This document shows positions 5,034-12,183 of a DNA stretch of 29,818 nucleotides, in pieces. Below the pieces are notes generated by a model that saw only the letters and a list, made by a program, of their open reading frames with translations, searched no databases and had not been told where the DNA came from. A program made the position numbers and the translations under genes. Position 1 is the first letter of the stretch; every line of letters starts with the position of its first letter. The stretch comes from an uncultured Bacillota bacterium. Its GTDB lineage: Bacteria > Bacillota_I > Bacilli_A > RFN20 > CAG-631. The stretch covers positions 1 through 29,818 of the forward strand of contig CAJJXN010000013.1 of the NCBI GenBank assembly GCA_905197115.1, written 5' to 3'.

Positions 5034-7118
5034 CTAAGCAATTAAAAGACGAATATAAAAAGTTGTTCCTTCACTTGAAGTAGAATATGTTAACTCCCCG
5101 TTCATAGCTTCAATAGAACTCTTGCAAATAAATAATCCCAAACCACTTGTCTCATTTGAGTTTTCAGTAACATATGGTTTGAAAATATCCATACCTGATT
5201 GAATTCCCTTGCCATTATCTTTAATTTCTATGACGATATGGTTTTTTTCTTTTTTTGCACTTAAAGTAATTGTATTACAAGAGGAATGTTCGATGGCATT
5301 CATAATAATATTAGCAATCGCACTTTCAAGTCCTTTTTCTTTAGCAAAAACTTTATATTTTTTTAATATATAATTTTTTAAATAAATTCCATTTGCTTCA
5401 CAATCAATGGTATAAAAGTCACATATTGTTTCACATAATTTTTCCAAATGAATAATTTTTGAAGGTTCAGCTAGATAATTATATTTAGCGTAGGAAGCCA
5501 CTTCGTTAAGATTGTTAATGACAATGTTAGTGTTTTGCTTAATAATATTTAAGCCTTTAACTTGTTCATTATTTTGTTCTCTTTCAATTAAATTGTCGAT
5601 TAAATGGATAGATGAAGCAAGTGGCTTTTTCATATCATGAGAAAAAAATTGCAAAATATTATCTCTTTCATGAATAATGGTTTTCAAATCATTGGTTTGT
5701 CTTAAGACTTCCATATTTAGATTTTTTGTTAAATAATTATTTGATTGTTCGGTTTCCCAAATACTTTTAAATACCGTTGTAAATACAGTGATAATGATTG
5801 CAACTTGAACAAAGAATAACCCATTATAATAAATTGGAAAACGAGATTTTGAAATAAGAGAGAATGCCATTGCCGTCGTGGTTATACTTAAATAAGCAAT
5901 TTTTAAAATATTATGATCCTTAGTTTTATCAAAAAATAAGAAGATGATAGAACAAATTATAAAAATAACGAGAAGCGCCTTTATTATTTCAATAGCTAGG
6001 GACAAAACAGTAGCAGAAGTATAAGAAATATAAGGAATAGCGATAGAACAAATTAAACCGATAAAAAGCAAAAATAAACTTATAGCTTTTAATGGGAAAT
6101 ATTTAAAATTTTGCCCACACGATAAAATAACGCTTAATAATACAATTAAAGGAGAAATTAATTGTATTAATAGCCAAAATAAAGAATTTGTTGTTTCCTG
6201 AGTTAATATAAAATTAGTAAAAAATAGAAATAAAAACGCAAACATTAATATTATTTCAGGAATATATTGCTTTGTATGCTTTAACCAAGAAAATACAATA
6301 AAAATACTTAAAATTAATGAAGTTAAAATGAAAATTGTAAAATTTAAAATGGCAGTGTCATTTAATATTGCATTAATTTTACTTTCTTTTCCAATTAAAG
6401 GGAAATCGGTTATTCCTGAATAAATACCTCCATTCGATTGATAGTGTATGGTGATAACTTGTCCACTATTAATATTATTTTGCAGTATATCTCTTCTAGA
6501 ATAAAATGAAAGTTCGATTTGTGTGGTCGAAGTTTTTGAAGAATAATGTTCTGTTTTTTGAGTATAAGATGTCGTGTAATGAATAAAATCGTAATTTTCA
6601 ATTTCACCATTTCGTGCAATCAATTGACTTTTTTGATAAATATTAGATGCATTAAAAATATTTGGTAAAGATAAATGAAAACTCCAATAATCTCCTTTTT
6701 TATATTTTTCTAACTTTTTTGATTGTTCGATAAAATCATCACTTTCTGGATTTAAATTCATAATAATGAAGATTAAACTTCCTTTTTCAGCAAAATTAAA
6801 TTTTTTATTTAAATCGACTATTTGATAATTTTCAGGAACGGATCCTGGGTGTACAAATTCATTTGGAACATAATTTACTTTTGTAATTGATTGTAAGTCA
6901 CTTAATTCATTTATACGAATAGCCGCAAAATCTTTTCCAATCGTATGAATGATTTCCTTTCTTGTTTCTCCATTTTCATAAAAAATGGTGCTAGTCGTTC
7001 CACTCGCTTCTTTTGCTATCGGAATTTCATGAATGGAATGATTAAATATATTTAAAAACAAAATAGTAAAAATGATTGTCAATAAGACTATAAGTGTTTT
7101 TTTCTTTGAATAATTCAT
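5034..7118 (-). CDS. Membrane histidine kinase with extracellular domain and 7TM sensor
   Basis: A 694-residue sensor kinase. One membrane segment (about 8-27) leads to an extracytoplasmic region of about 250 residues, then seven closely spaced membrane segments (about 280-460). This layout is that of 7TMR-DISM receptors. A short coiled segment leads to the HisKA motif FFSHDMKKPL with phospho-accepting H494, then the ATPase boxes: N box NIIMNAIEHSS, G1 DNGKGI, F box FKPY, G2 SGLGLFIC. ATG 7118 overlaps the regulator's TGA (ATGA), with AAAGGTGG 5 nt before it; an upstream in-frame start at 7145 would lie inside the regulator gene and is less likely. It should phosphorylate the regulator at 7115-7795. 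The ligand is unknown; 7TMR-DISM domains often sense sugars or small molecules outside the cell. Confidence 0.88.
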   Translation of the reverse strand: MNYSKKKTLIVLLTIIFTILFLNIFNHSIHEIPIAKEASGTTSTIFYENGETRKEIIHTIGKDFAAIRINELSDLQSITKVNYVPNEFVHPGSVPENYQIVDLNKKFNFAEKGSLIFIIMNLNPESDDFIEQSKKLEKYKKGDYWSFHLSLPNIFNASNIYQKSQLIARNGEIENYDFIHYTTSYTQKTEHYSSKTSTTQIELSFYSRRDILQNNINSGQVITIHYQSNGGIYSGITDFPLIGKESKINAILNDTAILNFTIFILTSLILSIFIVFSWLKHTKQYIPEIILMFAFLFLFFTNFILTQETTNSLFWLLIQLISPLIVLLSVILSCGQNFKYFPLKAISLFLLFIGLICSIAIPYISYTSATVLSLAIEIIKALLVIFIICSIIFLFFDKTKDHNILKIAYLSITTTAMAFSLISKSRFPIYYNGLFFVQVAIIITVFTTVFKSIWETEQSNNYLTKNLNMEVLRQTNDLKTIIHERDNILQFFSHDMKKPLASSIHLIDNLIEREQNNEQVKGLNIIKQNTNIVINNLNEVASYAKYNYLAEPSKIIHLEKLCETICDFYTIDCEANGIYLKNYILKKYKVFAKEKGLESAIANIIMNAIEHSSCNTITLSAKKEKNHIVIEIKDNGKGIQSGMDIFKPYVTENSNETSGLGLFICKSSIEAMNGELTYSTSSEGTTFYIRLLIA

Positions 7119-7795
7119 TTTTTTCCACCTTTTCCAATAAAACAATATCCTTTTCCAAATTCAGTGACAATTAAAGAAGCGCATTCTTCAGAAATAGAAA
7201 TCATTTTTTTTCGTAAATTTGATAAGTGAGCTTTAATCGTTGTCGTGTTTAAGTGTGGCATTTTCCAAACTTGCTCATAAATTTCAATGGCTGTATAAAA
7301 ATTGCCAGCATTTTGCATTAAAAACATTAAAATATTAAATTCACTGGAAGTTAAATTCAATATTTTATTTTTATATTTAGCTATTCTTTTTTTTATATCA
7401 ATACTTAATCCATGAGAAGATAAAATAGCATCGGTGGAAGGAAGAAGACGTAAAGACATGCGTAGTTCAATTAATTCATTTGAAGCAGGTTTTACGATAT
7501 AATCTAAAGCACCTGCACTATAACCATCAATTAAATTTTCATCTGAACCTAAATCAGATAAGATAATGATGGGTGTTTGTTTTGCGTAATCAAAAAGTTT
7601 CAAACCATTACCATCTGGCAAGACTAAATCGAGTAAAATAATATCAAAATCGTTTGTTTTTATGGAAGATATCGCTTCCGTTAAAGTGGAACAAGAACAA
7701 ACTTTATTGGATGAAGAAAAATGTTTTACTAAAGTATCCCTTATTTCATTTGAATCTTCGACGATTAAAATATTTTTATATTCAATATTTTTCAT
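7115..7795 (-). CDS. OmpR/PhoB-type response regulator
   Basis: A 226-residue regulator. The receiver domain shows the acidic pair E13-D14, phospho-acceptor D56 (DIILLDLVLPDG), switch residue S80 (IIILSDLG) and K102 (IVKPAS). The C-terminal winged helix starts near 128, with ALTSSEF-like LNLTSSEFNILMFLM and the recognition region TIKAHLSNLRKKM. AAGGGG precedes ATG 7795 by about 9 nt. It is first in a two-gene operon with the sensor kinase (4-nt overlap), driven by the promoter at 7825-7853. The tandem repeat at 7861-7880 is the obvious candidate binding site, which would give autoregulation and control of the divergent acetyltransferase. Its aromatic switch and linker look normal. Confidence 0.92.
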   Translation of the reverse strand: MKNIEYKNILIVEDSNEIRDTLVKHFSSSNKVCSCSTLTEAISSIKTNDFDIILLDLVLPDGNGLKLFDYAKQTPIIILSDLGSDENLIDGYSAGALDYIVKPASNELIELRMSLRLLPSTDAILSSHGLSIDIKKRIAKYKNKILNLTSSEFNILMFLMQNAGNFYTAIEIYEQVWKMPHLNTTTIKAHLSNLRKKMISISEECASLIVTEFGKGYCFIGKGGKK

Positions 7796-7824
7796 TGCAA
7801 ATAACCCCTTTTTAATTATTATTT

Positions 7825-7853
7825 ATTATATCATTAAAAAAAATGCTATACAA
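7825..7853 (-). promoter_or_regulatory. Promoter of the two-component operon
   Basis: Minus strand TTGTAT (7848-7853), 17-nt spacer, consensus TATAAT (7825-7830). Transcription would start near 7818, about 23 nt before the regulator ATG. Confidence 0.65.
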
Positions 7854-7860
7854 ATTTTAA

Positions 7861-7880
7861 ATTGGTTAAGATTGGTTAAG
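7861..7880. promoter_or_regulatory. Tandem 10-bp repeat, probable response regulator site
   Basis: ATTGGTTAAG is repeated head-to-tail without a gap. A 10-bp period places both copies on the same DNA face, as OmpR-family dimers need. The pair sits 7 bp beyond the -35 of the minus-strand operon and 5 bp before the -35 of the plus-strand GNAT gene. Confidence 0.7.
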
Positions 7881-7885
7881 AAATG

Positions 7886-7914
7886 TTGTTCTTAAGTATA
7901 AACTATGATATAAT
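7886..7914 (+). promoter_or_regulatory. Promoter of the GNAT gene
   Basis: TTGTTC (7886-7891), 17-nt spacer, consensus TATAAT (7909-7914) with an extended TG motif (TGA before the hexamer). Confidence 0.68.
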
Positions 7915-7940
7915 TTTTCCCAATTTTTGAGGTGATAGTT

Positions 7941-8459
7941 ATGAAAAACATAGAAATAGAAACTTTTATAACCAAACGTTTATTGTTAAAAAAAGATGCC
8001 AAACGAATAAATAATGAAGACATTGCAACTTTTTTATCTTTAAATGCACAACAAATAAAGATTACAGATTCGCTGATGAATGACAAAAACTTAAATTTTT
8101 ATCAATGGGGTATTTTTCTATTACAAAGCCACGAATTAATTGGCACGATAGGAGTAGTAAATATTAATGAAGAAAAAAAATTTATAGAAATAAATTATTA
8201 CATTGAAAAAAAATATAGAAATCAAGGTTATGCTACGGAAGCTTTACGACAAATCATTGACTATTTTTTTAATCAAGTAAAAATAAAGGAAATTCGCGCT
8301 AGTCATTCTTTGAATAATTTAGCTGCTCAAAAAGTGTTACTAAAATGTGGAATGACCTTTACTTATGATACATTTTATAAAGATAGTCAAAGAAAGGAAG
8401 AGATAATTAGAAATTATTCTTTAAAAAATTCTTTGTACATATCTTCTTTTACTTTTTAA
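7941..8459 (+). CDS. GNAT N-acetyltransferase, RimJ/RimL-like
   Basis: A 172-residue acetyltransferase that would move an acetyl group from acetyl-CoA to an amine. It follows the RimJ/RimL pattern: opening IETFITKRLLLKK, a middle strand LIGTIGVVNI, the acetyl-CoA loop YRNQGYATEALRQII and the motif B region NLAAQKVLLKCGM. AGGTG lies about 7 nt before ATG 7941; a GTG at 7932 in the same frame is part of that ribosome site. It is divergent from the two-component operon across the tandem repeat at 7861-7880, so it may be a target of that system. Substrate unknown (ribosomal protein N-termini or small molecules are both possible). Confidence 0.85.
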   Translation: MKNIEIETFITKRLLLKKDAKRINNEDIATFLSLNAQQIKITDSLMNDKNLNFYQWGIFLLQSHELIGTIGVVNINEEKKFIEINYYIEKKYRNQGYATEALRQIIDYFFNQVKIKEIRASHSLNNLAAQKVLLKCGMTFTYDTFYKDSQRKEEIIRNYSLKNSLYISSFTF

Positions 8460-8500
8460 AAATTGTTTGTTATGGTAAAATAATTAAAAATATTTTCTTA

Positions 8501-8528
8501 AAATAAGTACTCAAAAAGTACTTTTTTT
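8501..8528 (+). terminator. Terminator after the GNAT gene
   Basis: The hairpin AAGTACT / AGTACTT (8505-8523) with a 5-nt loop is followed by seven T residues. It lies about 45 nt beyond the GNAT stop. Confidence 0.75.
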
Positions 8529-8599
8529 AAACTCTACGATACATGGGTGTAAAAGAAACGAAAAATAACATATGATAAATTCGAAAGGAGATAGATAAG

Positions 8600-9217
8600 A
8601 TGGATCAAATCAAAATAGGACAATTTATAAAAGCCTGTAGAAAAGAGCAAAATTTAACTCAGCAACAATTAGCAGATGCATTAAATGTCAGTTTTAAAAC
8701 CATTTCGAAATGGGAATGTGGCAATGGAATGATGGACGTCTCTTTTATGTTGCCGTTATGTGCAAAATTGAATATTACTGTAAATGAACTATTATCGGGT
8801 TGCAAGATCTCAAAGGAGGGGTATAGCATGAAAGCAGAAGAAAATTTATTAGAATTAATCAATAAAAATACAAAAGCAAATCAAAGAAGATATAAGATGG
8901 CAATTGTATTATGTATTTTTGGCGTTTTATCTTTAATTGGAAGCATTTTAATTGTTTCAGAATGGAGTCAAATCAAACTTCTTTATCGCATTTTAATTGT
9001 TGTTTATGGATGCATTAGTTTTTTATTAGGTTTAATTGCTGTAATTGACTTTGAAGCGACAACAGGAACTTTTGAATGTATGAATTGTCATCATCGATTT
9101 GTCCCTACATTAAAGGCATATTTATTTGGCATGCATATTTTTACAAAAAGACGACTTAAATGTCCTCAATGTGGAAAAGTAACTTATGCCAAAAAACACT
9201 TTAAAGAAGATAAATAG
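8600..9217 (+). CDS. XRE-family protein with two membrane helices and a zinc ribbon
   Basis: A 205-residue protein in three parts. Residues 5-65 form a Cro/CI helix-turn-helix (LTQQQLADALNVSFKTISKW). About 98-150 contain two membrane helices. The C-terminal part carries a zinc ribbon with two CxxC-type knuckles, CMNC (near 160) and CPQC (near 190). AAAGGAGA is 8 nt before ATG 8600. The design suggests a membrane-tethered regulator whose ribbon senses metal, redox or a partner; related proteins are common and uncharacterised in Bacillota. It has its own terminator and precedes the copper operon, which is probably coincidence, though a metal link cannot be excluded. A weak TATGAT at 8571-8576 may be its -10. 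Function not assigned. Confidence 0.8.
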   Translation: MDQIKIGQFIKACRKEQNLTQQQLADALNVSFKTISKWECGNGMMDVSFMLPLCAKLNITVNELLSGCKISKEGYSMKAEENLLELINKNTKANQRRYKMAIVLCIFGVLSLIGSILIVSEWSQIKLLYRILIVVYGCISFLLGLIAVIDFEATTGTFECMNCHHRFVPTLKAYLFGMHIFTKRRLKCPQCGKVTYAKKHFKEDK

Positions 9218-9244
9218 TAAAAGTAATAATTGCTTATTGATTAT

Positions 9245-9270
9245 AGAGATTCTTAAGGGAATCTCTTTTA
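9245..9270 (+). terminator. Terminator after the XRE/zinc-ribbon gene
   Basis: The 8-bp stem AGAGATTC / GAATCTCT (9245-9266) with loop TTAAGG is followed by TTTTATTA. Confidence 0.75.
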
Positions 9271-9309
9271 TTATGGAATAAAGTGGACATAATGAATGTG
9301 AAAACAAAA

Positions 9310-9339
9310 TTGACAAAATACCTATATGGGGTATATAAT
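9310..9339 (+). promoter_or_regulatory. Promoter of the csoR-copA operon
   Basis: Consensus -35 TTGACA (9310-9315), 18-nt spacer, consensus -10 TATAAT (9334-9339). The spacer holds the CsoR operator. Confidence 0.85.
9318..9334. promoter_or_regulatory. CsoR operator
   Basis: ATACC-TATATGG-GGTAT is a near-palindrome with the A-C-C / G-G-G-T pattern of Cu(I)-responsive CsoR sites. It fills the promoter spacer, so bound CsoR would block polymerase until copper releases it. Confidence 0.75.
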
Positions 9340-9357
9340 TTAGACGAGGTGAGAAAA

Positions 9358-9654
9358 ATGGATCAAAACTGTTCTTGTGAAAAAATAAAAATTCGAGATG
9401 AAAAAGAAAAAAAAGATATTGTTAATCGAATAAATCGCTTAATTGGACAAATGAATGGCATTAAAGCAATGATTGAAAATAATCGTTATTGCGATGATGT
9501 TTTAATCCAATTGGCAGCTGTTAATAAATCCATTAAAAGTTTGGCGAATCTAGTTTTAGACAATCATATGCATTCTTGTTTAATTGAAAATATTCAAAAA
9601 GGGAATTTTGAAATTGTCGATGAAATCGTAGATTTATTTAAGAGGTTTCAATAA
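9358..9654 (+). CDS. csoR: Copper-sensing transcriptional repressor CsoR
   Basis: A 98-residue all-helical repressor of the CsoR/RcnR family. The Cu(I) ligand set is complete: C45 (NNRYCDDVLIQLAAV), H70 and C74 (NHMHSC), with the same 25- and 4-residue spacings as C36-H61-C65 of the M. tuberculosis protein. The N-terminal RINRLIGQMNGIKAMI is the family's helix 1. A Cys pair near the start (C5, C7) is extra and may also bind metal. GAGGTGAG precedes ATG 9358. In-frame upstream starts at 9283 or 9292 would overlap the promoter and are rejected. Its stop overlaps the copA start (TAATG), so the two are translationally coupled. Apo-CsoR should repress its own operon and copper should relieve this. 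Confidence 0.94.
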   Translation: MDQNCSCEKIKIRDEKEKKDIVNRINRLIGQMNGIKAMIENNRYCDDVLIQLAAVNKSIKSLANLVLDNHMHSCLIENIQKGNFEIVDEIVDLFKRFQ

Positions 9655-12155
9655 TGAAAAAAAAGTTTAATGTAGAAGGGATGACTTGCTCAGCTTGTCA
9701 AATTCATGTTCAAAAGGCTGTAGAAAAATTAGAAGGCGTGAAAGATGTCAATGTTAATTTATTACAAAACTCGATGATTGTGGACTATGATGAAAAAGAA
9801 TGTTCTAATGAAAAAATTCAAGAAGCAGTCTCTAATGCAGGTTATAAAGCATATAGTAAACAAACAAAAACAACAATTAAAAACGAAAAAGAACATGATT
9901 TAAGAAATTTAATTATTTGTGGCATACTACTTTTCATTTTAATGTATTTTTCAATGGGAAATATGATGTGGAATTTTCCAACTTTTGCCTTTTTAGATCA
10001 TCATAAAAATCCGATGGGATTTGCTTTGATTCAATTTATTTTAGTTTTACCTATTATTTATATTTATCGACACTACTTTATATCTGGATTTAAAAAATTA
10101 ATAAAGCGTTCTCCAAATATGGATTCATTAATTGCACTTGGAGCGACGGCTTCAATTATATATGGAATTTTTGCTCTTTTTATGATTAGTTTTGCTCAAG
10201 CAAATCTGGCAAATCAAATTCATATTGAACACTATAAACAAGTTTTAAATACATATCATGATAGTTTATATTTTGAATCAGCTGGAATGATTTTAACACT
10301 TGTTTCTTTAGGAAAATATTTAGAAAAAATTTCAAAAAAGAAAACTACTTCTGCAATTGAAAAACTAATGGATTTAGCTCCTAAAAAAGCCATCATTTTA
10401 AAAGAAGGTAAAGAAATTGAAATCGATGTGGAAGAAGTTCAATTAAATGATATAGTCATTATAAAAAAAGGAAGCCAAGTTCCAATTGATGGTGTCATTG
10501 TGGAAGGAAATGCTTCTATTGATCAGTCTAATATCACGGGTGAATCTTTGCCAATTTATAAGCAAGTAAAAGATGAAGTCTTTGCTAGTACTATTTTGTC
10601 GGCTGGATATATTAAAGTCAAGGCGACAAAGATAAAAGAAGATACTTCTATTGCAAATATTATTAAATTAGTAGAAGAAGCAAGTAATTCAAAAGCACCT
10701 ATATCCAAATTAGTAGATAAAATTTCTGGAATTTTTGTCCCCATTATCATGCTTGTTTCTTTTCTTACTTTAATATTTAATTTAATAGCTGGTTCAACTT
10801 TTGAATTATCACTTAATTTTGCGATATCAGTCATTGTGATTGCTTGCCCTTGTGCATTAGGTTTGGCGACTCCTGTGGCTATTATGGTAGGAACAGGTAA
10901 AGGAGCAGAAAATGGGTTGTTAATAAAAAATGCTGAGATACTTGAAAAAGCACATCATATTAAAACGATTGTATTAGATAAAACGGGTACGATTACAAAA
11001 GGAAAGCCAAAAGTAGTTGATTTTATCAATTTCAAAGAAGACAAAGAGTTATTGTCAGCTATTTATTCTATTGAAAATCAATCCGAGCATCCTCTAGCGT
11101 TATCCATTATTGAATATGCAAAAGAAAATGATGCTCAACTATTTTCGATTACTGAATTTGAATCCATTGATGGCAAAGGGTTAAAAGGAATCGTTCAAGA
11201 AAATATATACCACATTGGAAATTACCATTTTATCGAAGATTTCAAACTAGAATTAAAAGATATTCAAAAAACATATAACCAATTTGCAAGTGAAGGGAAA
11301 ACGCCTTTAGTTATTTTAAAAAATGAAGAATTTGTCGGCATAATCGCAATAAAAGATGAAGTAAAAGAAACATCTAAGCAAGCAATTAAAGAATTGCAAG
11401 ATAAAAATATAGAAGTTGTGATGCTAACTGGAGATAATCAAAAAACTGCAATGGCCATTGCCAAAGAAGTTGGAATTAATCAAGTCATAGCAGAAGTCTA
11501 TCCAACTGATAAGCAAAAAGTAATTCAATCTTTAAAAAAAGATGATAAAAATCTTGTGGCAATGGTAGGAGATGGAGTAAATGATGCGTTAGCTTTAACG
11601 AGTGCAGATTTAGGGATTGCAATTGGTGGTGGCAGTGATGTCGCTTTAGAATCAAGCGATATAGTTCTTTTAAGAAATGATCTTTTAGATGTATTAAATG
11701 TTATTTCTTTAAGTAAAAGAGTTTTAAACACGATTAAAGTAAATTTATTTTGGGCATTCTTTTATAATTTAATTTGCGTGATTATTGCAACCGGAATCTT
11801 TTATTATATTCGACCAAGTTTTAAAATCAATCCAATGATTGGGTCATTAGCGATGAGCATTTCAAGCGTTTCAGTCGTTTTAAATGCTTTGACAATTAAT
11901 TTATTTAAAGTGAAAAGAAAAGATGAAATTATAAAAAAGGAGGAAAAAAAGATGAATCAGATTACTTTAAGTGTTGAGGGCATGATGTGCAATCATTGCA
12001 AAGCACATGTTGAAAACGCTTGTAAAAAAGTAGCAGGCGTAGAAGATGCACAAGTTTCTTTAGCGGATAAAAATGTAATTGTTTCTTATCAAGAAAACGT
12101 TTCAGTTGAAGAAATTAAAAAAAGTATTCAAGAAGCTGGATACGAAGTAAAATAA
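9654..12155 (+). CDS. copA: Cu(I)-exporting P1B-type ATPase CopA with C-terminal CopZ-like domain
   Basis: An 833-residue copper pump. Domain order: N-terminal heavy-metal domain with GMTCSAC (C12, C15); membrane helices; the transport motif CPC (C398, C400); phosphorylation motif DKTGT (D442); SEHPLAL of the nucleotide domain; GDGVND; final membrane helices. After them comes a second complete heavy-metal domain with GMMCNHC (C779, C782), i.e. a CopZ chaperone joined at the C-terminus. The usual CopA has only N-terminal metal domains, so the fusion is a notable variant. An in-frame AAGGAGG (11937-11943) followed by ATG 11952 may also yield the chaperone alone. The gene starts on the last base of csoR and ends at a terminator shared with the convergent serine dehydratase. 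Confidence 0.95.
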   Translation: MKKKFNVEGMTCSACQIHVQKAVEKLEGVKDVNVNLLQNSMIVDYDEKECSNEKIQEAVSNAGYKAYSKQTKTTIKNEKEHDLRNLIICGILLFILMYFSMGNMMWNFPTFAFLDHHKNPMGFALIQFILVLPIIYIYRHYFISGFKKLIKRSPNMDSLIALGATASIIYGIFALFMISFAQANLANQIHIEHYKQVLNTYHDSLYFESAGMILTLVSLGKYLEKISKKKTTSAIEKLMDLAPKKAIILKEGKEIEIDVEEVQLNDIVIIKKGSQVPIDGVIVEGNASIDQSNITGESLPIYKQVKDEVFASTILSAGYIKVKATKIKEDTSIANIIKLVEEASNSKAPISKLVDKISGIFVPIIMLVSFLTLIFNLIAGSTFELSLNFAISVIVIACPCALGLATPVAIMVGTGKGAENGLLIKNAEILEKAHHIKTIVLDKTGTITKGKPKVVDFINFKEDKELLSAIYSIENQSEHPLALSIIEYAKENDAQLFSITEFESIDGKGLKGIVQENIYHIGNYHFIEDFKLELKDIQKTYNQFASEGKTPLVILKNEEFVGIIAIKDEVKETSKQAIKELQDKNIEVVMLTGDNQKTAMAIAKEVGINQVIAEVYPTDKQKVIQSLKKDDKNLVAMVGDGVNDALALTSADLGIAIGGGSDVALESSDIVLLRNDLLDVLNVISLSKRVLNTIKVNLFWAFFYNLICVIIATGIFYYIRPSFKINPMIGSLAMSISSVSVVLNALTINLFKVKRKDEIIKKEEKKMNQITLSVEGMMCNHCKAHVENACKKVAGVEDAQVSLADKNVIVSYQENVSVEEIKKSIQEAGYEVK
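11952..12155 (+). CDS. copZ: Internal start giving a free CopZ-like copper chaperone (putative)
   Basis: Inside copA and in its frame, a perfect AAGGAGG (11937-11943) stands 8 nt before ATG 11952. The resulting 67-residue product, starting MNQITLSVEGMMCNHCKAHV and ending EAGYEVK, has exactly the length and beta-alpha-beta-beta-alpha-beta pattern of stand-alone CopZ. The linker before it (DEIIKKEEKK) is charged and needs this codon run only if the ribosome site matters. Either copZ was fused to copA by loss of the intervening stop and kept its start, or both products are made. Not proven from sequence. Confidence 0.55.
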   Translation: MNQITLSVEGMMCNHCKAHVENACKKVAGVEDAQVSLADKNVIVSYQENVSVEEIKKSIQEAGYEVK

Positions 12156-12183
12156 CATCGCACAAATCGATGTTATTTTTTTA
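12151..12183. terminator. Terminator between copA and the serine dehydratase gene
   Basis: The 10-bp perfect stem AATAACATCG / CGATGTTATT (12151-12160, 12168-12177) with loop CACAAAT is followed by a T run on the plus strand. It contains the copA stop and lies over the end of the convergent gene. Confidence 0.88.

Noticed and set aside
9283..9357. Longer CsoR starting at GTG 9283 or ATG 9292
   Set aside because: The added codons run across the promoter and operator; ATG 9358 has GAGGTGAG in place.
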